From positions 744,001-808,000 of the forward strand of contig CAWAMR010000014.1 of assembly GCA_963783095.1 (NCBI GenBank): a stretch of DNA of 64,000 nt, in the 5' to 3' direction. The position numbers and the translations under genes are program-made. The notes below the pieces were generated by a model. That model saw only the letters and a list, made by a program, of their open reading frames with translations, did no database searches and was not told where the DNA came from. Below, one piece after another: positions 59,496 to 64,000 of this stretch. Every line of letters starts with the position of its first letter. The stretch's first letter is position 1. This DNA is from CAWAMR01 sp963783095. GTDB lineage: Bacteria; Planctomycetota; Planctomycetia; Gemmatales; Gemmataceae.

Positions 59496-61025
59496 CTACC
59501 CGGCCGGGCCCGACTTCGCCCTCGACTCAGCCGTCACCCCGGCCAACGCTGCGCACAGCTCGCTGAGCCTGGGGATCCGGTCGGCAGGCATGGCCATCCC
59601 TTCGGGACCGGCCGACTCGAGCACCCGGACCTTGTCGGCGTTGGCCCGCAGCCACTGGGCGACGATGATGCGTTCGTTGTCATGTCCGTCGGCGCTCTTG
59701 GTGAACGCAGGATCCAGGCCAGTTCCGCCGCCGTGGCCGTTTCCACCGCCGTGGCCGAACAGCGAGCCGGTCTCGACAACCAGCCCGCCGTCGAGTTCCA
59801 CCGTCCCTTCGCCTTCGACGAGGAGCACGGTGCGGTCGGCTCGGCGCAACGACTCGGTCAACCGGTGGCGTACCAGCAGGTGCCGGACACGCTCGGCTTC
59901 GTCCCTCGCCCGGGCCGCGTCCTCATACCGCTGCAGTTTCGACAGTGAGATGACCCGCTCGGCCATGGGGGCGAGCAGTGCGACCGGGTCTGTGGCGAGT
60001 TCCTCGGCCGTCCAGGTGCGCCGTCGCCGACCGGCGCGCCGACGGGCCGGTTTCGTGCCGTCGGAGACTGCAGGAACGGTCGACGGCGGGGCCGCACGGG
60101 ACACGGTGCCGGGATCCCGACGCCTGATCTTCCCCTGGGCGTTGAACGGTGGAGCCCAGCATCGGATCAGCCGGCCTTCGAGGACGGCGGCGGTCAATGG
60201 TCCGGGGCACACCCGATGGTGAACAGCGTCCATCTGGCGGAGCAGCCGGCCCACCTTGTTGCGGGAGTCGCCCGAGAAGTAGGAGCGGACCCGGCTGTGC
60301 AGGTCGGTGGCCTTGCCGACATAGAGCACATGACCGGCGGCATCGCAGAACCAGTAGACGCCGGGGCGATGGGGGAGCCGGTTGGTGAGCTTGAGTTTGG
60401 CGGACTGTGGGTGGCCGACCATCTTCGGAAGGTCGAGCAGCTCCTCCAGCTCCACGATGCCATAGGTGCCGGCCCGCTCGAGGAGCGCGTGCAGCAGGTC
60501 GCCGGTGGCCAGGACGTCGGTGAGCGCCCGGTGGGACGGCTGGTGGGGGAGCCGGAGGGTGGCGGCCAAGGTGCCGAGCTTGCAGTCGGGGACCATGTCG
60601 CGCACCAGGCGGCGGGCGAGCGCGAGGGTGTCGACGGTGGCATTGGCCAACCGGTCCCGGCCGGTCGACTCGAGCGCGTGGTTGAGGAACGAGAGATCGA
60701 AGCGCACGTTGTGGCCGACCACCACGCCGCCGCCCAGGAACTCGAGGAACGACGGGAGCATCTCGCCGATGCGGGGTGCGTCGGCCACCATGGCGTCGCT
60801 GATGCCGGTCAGCGCGGTGATGAAGGGTGGGATGCGCTCGTCCGGCCGCACGAAGGTCTGGTAGGTGGCGAGCAGCTCGCCACCCCGGTACCGGGCGGCC
60901 GCCACCTCGGTCAGCGATGCGGAGGCCGGTGATCCGCCGGTGGTCTCGACGTCGAGGACCACGAAGGTGACCTGGCTCAGGGGTGTGCCGAGATCGTCGA
61001 ACGACCGTTGCACGGCGAGTGCCAT
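59496..61025 (-). CDS. DEDDh exonuclease fused to a GIY-YIG (UvrC/Cho-like) nuclease
   Basis: An intact ~509-residue protein. The N-terminal domain is a DnaQ-like 3'-5' exonuclease: VTFVVLDVETTGGSPASASL (DxE), GGGVVVGHNVRFDLSFLNHA, and DTLALARRLVRDMVPDCKLG with PSHRALTDVLATGDLLHALL (HxxxxD). The middle part is a GIY-YIG nuclease: LPHRPGVYWFCDAAGHVLYV with VGKATDLHSRVRSYF and, near its end, LIRCWAPPFN. The C-terminal ~200 residues contain LLVRHRLTESLRRADRTVLL. DnaQ-UvrC-type fusions occur in other actinobacteria and fit a repair role. ATG at 61025 with a leaderless-type -10 six bases upstream. Confidence 0.9.
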   Translation of the reverse strand: MALAVQRSFDDLGTPLSQVTFVVLDVETTGGSPASASLTEVAAARYRGGELLATYQTFVRPDERIPPFITALTGISDAMVADAPRIGEMLPSFLEFLGGGVVVGHNVRFDLSFLNHALESTGRDRLANATVDTLALARRLVRDMVPDCKLGTLAATLRLPHQPSHRALTDVLATGDLLHALLERAGTYGIVELEELLDLPKMVGHPQSAKLKLTNRLPHRPGVYWFCDAAGHVLYVGKATDLHSRVRSYFSGDSRNKVGRLLRQMDAVHHRVCPGPLTAAVLEGRLIRCWAPPFNAQGKIRRRDPGTVSRAAPPSTVPAVSDGTKPARRRAGRRRRTWTAEELATDPVALLAPMAERVISLSKLQRYEDAARARDEAERVRHLLVRHRLTESLRRADRTVLLVEGEGTVELDGGLVVETGSLFGHGGGNGHGGGTGLDPAFTKSADGHDNERIIVAQWLRANADKVRVLESAGPEGMAMPADRIPRLSELCAALAGVTAESRAKSGPAG

Positions 61026-61031
61026 GGGTCC

Positions 61032-61037
61032 ACTGTA
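61032..61037 (-). promoter_or_regulatory. Leaderless-type -10 for the exonuclease fusion
   Basis: The minus strand reads TACAGT, ending six bases before the ATG at 61025. Confidence 0.5.
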
Positions 61038-61142
61038 GCGAACAGGTGTTCGGTCGGAGAACGCGGCCGGTGGAGGGTCGGTGCCCCGACCCGGAGCCGG
61101 CACAGGGCCGGCCCGGACGACCGGCGCCTCCGTCGGTGCGGC

Positions 61143-61148
61143 TACCGT
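61143..61148 (+). promoter_or_regulatory. Leaderless-type -10 for the zinc-ribbon gene
   Basis: TACCGT ends six bases before the GTG at 61155. Confidence 0.5.
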
Positions 61149-61154
61149 TGGGGC

Positions 61155-61420
61155 GTGACTTCTGAGACCGCAGCCACCACCGCCGCTCCCGGGGACGTCG
61201 TCCGCTACCGCTGTGCGGCTTGCGGCAATCTGACCCGCTTCAACGTCGTGACCACCCGTCGCACGAGTGCCTTCCACCACTTCTCGGTCGGCGGAGACCT
61301 GTCCGTCGAGGAGGAGAGGTGCTCGACGAGACGGTCGAGGAGGTCACCTGCCGCTGGTGCGGGAACGGCAAGGGTGTCGAGACCCTGGAGTCCAACGACG
61401 CCGACGCCGACCCGAACTGA
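61155..61420 (+). CDS. Small zinc-ribbon protein, one frameshift
   Basis: The GTG at 61155 leads to GDVVRYRCAACGNLTRFNVV (first CxxC), TSAFHHFSVGGDLSVEEE and, after a shift near 61318, VLDETVEEVTCRWCGNGKGV (second CxxC) ending ETLESNDADADPN. Two CxxC pairs about 50 residues apart predict one structural zinc in a rubredoxin-like ribbon. The remaining residues are acidic. No function can be assigned; the small size and the next thioredoxin-like gene suggest a metal- or redox-linked partner. A leaderless-type -10 lies six bases before the start. Confidence 0.65.
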
Positions 61421-61466
61421 GCGCCCCGATGCGGGACGGCCGGGTGCAGAACGACCGGGGGGCCTG

Positions 61467-61958
61467 GTGACGAACCCGATGTCCGACCCCGGATTCGTGG
61501 CCGGCCTCCGTGCCGTTCCGTCGGGGTTCGGCGACTCCGCCCCGACCTGGCCGGCATCGGACCTGATGGGTGTGGGGCCCGACGGTACATCCGTGACCGT
61601 TCGTGTCGCCGACGGGGGTCGACCGTTGCTCCTGGTGTTCCTCTCGACGGACTGCGACGGGTGCGAGGTGTTCTGGAGCGGCCTCGTCGATCCGCCACGG
61701 GGCGCCGACGTGGTGGTGGTGACCAAAGGCCCTCAAGCCGTGCGGGCCTCGGACGTCGCCGCCCTGGCCGATGGGCTGGCGGGCACCCCCGTGGTGATGA
61801 GCGACGCCGCCTGGTCGGACTACCGGGTGACGGGCTACCCGTTCTTCGTCCTGGTGGAACCGGGGACCCGGCGGATCGCGGCCGAGTCGGTCGGTTTCGC
61901 CTGGCCGGACGTCGAGAAGCTGCTGTCGGAACTCGGCACCGGCCCGGCCGACCGGTAG
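61467..61958 (+). CDS. Thioredoxin-like protein
   Basis: An intact redoxin-fold frame. GGRPLLLVFLSTDCDGCEVF holds a CxxC redox pair (C-D-G-C) after the first beta strand; VVVVTKGPQAVRASDVAALA, GTPVVMSDAAWSDYRVTGYP with the cis-Pro, and FFVLVEPGTRRIAAESVGF complete the fold. There is no signal peptide or membrane helix, so it is likely cytosolic, or membrane-attached in an unseen way. The start is GTG at 61467 or the ATG at 61479. It resembles resA/tlpA-type or MauD-like redoxins. It lies 46 bases after the zinc-ribbon gene and 14 bases before the convergent GAP gene stop. Confidence 0.7.
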   Translation: MTNPMSDPGFVAGLRAVPSGFGDSAPTWPASDLMGVGPDGTSVTVRVADGGRPLLLVFLSTDCDGCEVFWSGLVDPPRGADVVVVTKGPQAVRASDVAALADGLAGTPVVMSDAAWSDYRVTGYPFFVLVEPGTRRIAAESVGFAWPDVEKLLSELGTGPADR

Positions 61959-61972
61959 GTCCCGTCGGGAAC

Positions 61973-62644
61973 TCAGACCGTCTTGAGGTTCGTGCCGATG
62001 AGGAATACGCCGAAGAACAGCAGGATCACGGACATGATCGCCGCGTTGTTCGTCGTCAACCACGCCTTCCATCCGTCGAGCACCTCGTCGGCACGGTCGC
62101 CGAGGACGAGCATGGTGACGATGGGTGTGGCAACTCCCAGGGACCCCAGCACGACGTAGACGGCCAGCACCACCGCCTGCTCGCCGACCGGGAGCCCGGC
62201 CGACGACACAGCCACGGCTGCACCCAAGGCGACGGCGATGTTCTTGGGATTGCCGGCCCCGATGCCGGCGCCGACGAGGAGCGACCGACCGGCACCGAAC
62301 CCGGCGATCCCGTCCATCCACCCGGGCAGTTCGGCGTCGTCGTCCGGTCCGGCGCGCCCGCGGAACTTGAGGACTGCGGCGACAACCAACCATGCACCGA
62401 GGGCGATGAGCAGGGCCGACACCACTCTCGAGCGCTCGGTTCCGGGATCGAGGTGGACGGCCGACGCCAGTGCCGTCAGACCGGTCACGACAGCCGCCAG
62501 CCCGACGACGAATCCACCGAGGTAGCACGACGCGTCGAGGAGCGGCTTCTTCGAGAACAGCAACAGGATGGCGGCGATGATGTTGATCGGCGACACCATC
62601 ACGATGACGCAGAACGGCAGAACCACCCCGATCACCTGCCGCAC
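61973..62644 (-). CDS. GAP-family (LysE-like) membrane protein
   Basis: An intact ~223-residue polytopic protein. The GTG at 62644 has GGAGG eight bases upstream and is preferred over upstream starts, which lie in a non-hydrophobic head. Six membrane helices can be marked: VVLPFCVIVMVSPINIIAAI, CYLGGFVVGLAAVVTGLTAL, VVSALLIALGAWLVVAAVLK, LVGAGIGAGNPKNIAVALGA, VVLAVYVVLGSLGVATPIVT and AIMSVILLFFGVFLIGTNLK. The SP-IN and GNPKNI elements are typical of the GAP/SAP group, which export lipids or small solutes in mycobacteria and relatives. A -10-like TACGTT lies about 35 bases upstream. Confidence 0.8.
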   Translation of the reverse strand: MRQVIGVVLPFCVIVMVSPINIIAAILLLFSKKPLLDASCYLGGFVVGLAAVVTGLTALASAVHLDPGTERSRVVSALLIALGAWLVVAAVLKFRGRAGPDDDAELPGWMDGIAGFGAGRSLLVGAGIGAGNPKNIAVALGAAVAVSSAGLPVGEQAVVLAVYVVLGSLGVATPIVTMLVLGDRADEVLDGWKAWLTTNNAAIMSVILLFFGVFLIGTNLKTV

Positions 62645-62914
62645 TGCTGGTCCTCCCGGTCGATCCTGGAAGCAACGTAGTCGCGGTTGTTTCCGTCGAC
62701 GGGTATCCGCTGTGGGGTTCGGGCCCCGGCCACCGATCGGATCCGTCCACGCCACCGGCGCCGGCATCAGTGCGATACCCGGGATGGGCGACCGATCCCC
62801 CCGGCCGGCCCATGAGTTCGCACATCCGGACATCCGCTGTCGGAGCGGCCGTTCCACTAGCGGCAGCCGGACCGGATCCGGACGGCGTCCGCCGCTGCAC
62901 CGGCCATCCGATGG
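62645..62914. other. Intergenic region
   Basis: About 270 bases hold the promoter of the GAP gene and the downstream end of the GGDEF-EAL gene. No gene or RNA structure is recognised. Confidence 0.4.
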
Positions 62915-64000
62915 TCACGCAGAACAGCGGCCGTCGAGCGCCACCTCCTGGGCCGACATCGGACGGGCGAAGTGGTAGCCCTGGTAGTAGTCGCACTCCA
63001 GTGCGGCGACATCGCTCAGTTGACCTGCATTCTCCACACCTTCCGCCACCACCGTCATGTCCAACCCGTGGGCCAGTCGCACGACCGACTCCACGATGAG
63101 CCGGCTGATCGGGTCGCGCTCGAGGTCGGCGATGAACTTCTGATCGATCTTGATCGTGTCGATGGGGAGTTCTTTGAGGTACCCGAGAGACGAGAAGCCG
63201 GTACCGAAGTCGTCCAGGGCGAGCATCACGCCGAGTTCTTTGAGCTCGGCCAGAACCTCGAGCACCCGCTCGAAATCCTTGATGAGGACGCTTTCGGTGA
63301 CCTCGAGCGTCACCATCGACGGGTCGGTGTCGGTGTCAGCAAGCACGGTGCCCACGTTGGCCACGAACCCGGGCGACACGAGCTGGTGCACCGACACGTT
63401 GACGGCCATGGACAGTTGACTCCTCCCGCCATTGTGCAACCACCGTTGACGCTCGACACAGGCCTGCTTCAGCACCCACCGGCCGATCTCGATGATCAGA
63501 CCGGACCGCTCGGCCAGCGGAACGGTCACAGCCGGGAGCACCGACCCCTGCGTCGGGTGCATCCAGCGGAGAAGCGCCTCGAACCCGACGATGTCACCAC
63601 CCGAGACCGCCACCACCGGCTGGTAGGCGCACCACAACTGGCCGCGGTCGACGGCGCTGCGCAGATCGCGAGTCAACCTGGCCCGACCGTTGGACCAGTC
63701 CTCCTCGACCTGGTCGATGGTCCCGAATCGACCGCCACCCCTTCGCTTGGCCTGGTACATCGCAGTGTCAGCGTCCTGGATCAGCTTCTCGGGAATGTCT
63801 GCACCCTGGCCGGCGAAGGCGATACCCACGCTTGCGCTGAGCCACATGTCGCCCACCTCAAGGTGGAACGGAACAGCGAGGGCCGTGCCGATCCGTTCGG
63901 CCAGGAGCTCGGCCTGGGACGGACAGTCGAGATCCTCACACAGGATGATGAACTCGTCCCCGGCCAGGCGTGCCAAGGTGTCTGCCGGTCTGATCACCCT
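62915..64000 (-). CDS. GGDEF-EAL cyclic-di-GMP protein, 5' truncated by window end
   Basis: The frame is open through the window edge, so the sensor N-terminus is not seen. The GGDEF domain tail is present: TLARLAGDEFIILCEDLDC (A-G-D-E-F, a functional variant of the GGDEF signature), then VGIAFAGQGADIPEKLIQDA with DTAMYQAKRRGGGRF. The EAL domain follows: CAYQPVVAVSGGDIVGFEAL with LLRWMHP (EAL signature), MVTLEVTESVLIKDFERVLE, LALDDFGTGFSSLGYLKELP (DDFGTG metal acids), IDTIKIDQKFIADLERDP and VVAEGVENAGQLSDVAALEC. Both domains look intact at their motifs, so both cyclase and phosphodiesterase activity is possible. The stop is at 62915. Confidence 0.85.
   Translation of the reverse strand, partial: RVIRPADTLARLAGDEFIILCEDLDCPSQAELLAERIGTALAVPFHLEVGDMWLSASVGIAFAGQGADIPEKLIQDADTAMYQAKRRGGGRFGTIDQVEEDWSNGRARLTRDLRSAVDRGQLWCAYQPVVAVSGGDIVGFEALLRWMHPTQGSVLPAVTVPLAERSGLIIEIGRWVLKQACVERQRWLHNGGRSQLSMAVNVSVHQLVSPGFVANVGTVLADTDTDPSMVTLEVTESVLIKDFERVLEVLAELKELGVMLALDDFGTGFSSLGYLKELPIDTIKIDQKFIADLERDPISRLIVESVVRLAHGLDMTVVAEGVENAGQLSDVAALECDYYQGYHFARPMSAQEVALDGRCSA

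Noticed and set aside
59496..61025. Plus-strand frames over the exonuclease gene
   Set aside because: Antisense of a clean, strongly conserved two-domain gene; none shows a family signature.

Overview
The window comes from a high-GC actinobacterium, most likely of the Acidimicrobiia type. The evidence is (i) the actinobacterial order foldase - mazG - eno - divIC/ftsB - DUF501 - ppx at 4.3-10.3 kb, (ii) GTG/TTG starts with GTGA or TTGA gene overlaps, (iii) several leaderless-type promoters (TAnnnT, or a near match, 6-8 nt before the start codon), and (iv) a cell-surface protein built from 'GYWLVASDGGIFAFGDA' repeats. The first ~4.3 kb is different. Its GC is visibly lower and it carries a broken tyrosine integrase of a type I associate with planctomycetes, a PD-(D/E)XK-like nuclease, a HEFAH metalloprotease and a truncated HEPN-like gene. 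It ends at ~4345, where two incomplete genes abut: either a mobile-island edge or an assembly chimera.

Layout. 1-4345: low-GC accessory block. 4345-10260: housekeeping cluster. 10326-13923 (minus): two large polytopic membrane proteins (GT-C glycosyltransferase, DUF2079) in a GC dip. 14629-20123: coiled-coil methyltransferase, a giant three-module GT4 glycosyltransferase and an acetyltransferase. 20057-24591 (minus): epimerase, PlsC acyltransferase, GT2 and a secreted NlpC/P60 peptidase. 24819-26591: carboxylesterase and an odd tRNA with anticodon UAA. 27214-30650: copper operon (CopZ chaperone, CPC-type ATPase, BlaI/CopY-type repressor with a Cys-rich head). 30785-41835: catabolic genes (amidohydrolase, class II aldolase, Fe-alcohol dehydrogenase, TauD dioxygenase, SQR-like flavoprotein, cupin, P450, aldo/keto reductase, DECR-like SDR). 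41994-47155: two GH26-like secreted proteins flanking an RCC1/propeller protein. 47323-55729: FkbM methyltransferase and a polysaccharide-type cluster (HlyD-like protein, membrane GT2, two sulfatase-fold enzymes) around a divergent promoter with paired operators. 55851-59370: acyl-CoA dehydrogenase, TrpD and ATP-grasp. 59496-64000: exonuclease-GIY-YIG fusion, zinc ribbon, thioredoxin-like protein, GAP-family membrane protein, and a GGDEF-EAL protein cut by the window end.

Data quality. A large share of the genes, including essential ones such as eno, carry one or more single-base indels, mostly +1 insertions of G or C. Other stretches are clean. This is best explained by residual sequencing/assembly error, so coordinates given for frameshifted genes are nominal spans from inferred start to inferred stop and were reconstructed by following conserved protein sequence across frames.

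How genes may work together. The copper operon is a self-contained sensor-chaperone-pump unit. The 48.7-55.7 kb cluster could make and trim or sulfate an extracellular polysaccharide. The glycosyltransferase/methyltransferase block at 10-24 kb looks like cell-envelope glycan and lipid assembly. The 31-42 kb block looks like breakdown of organic (possibly aromatic or lipid-like) compounds.
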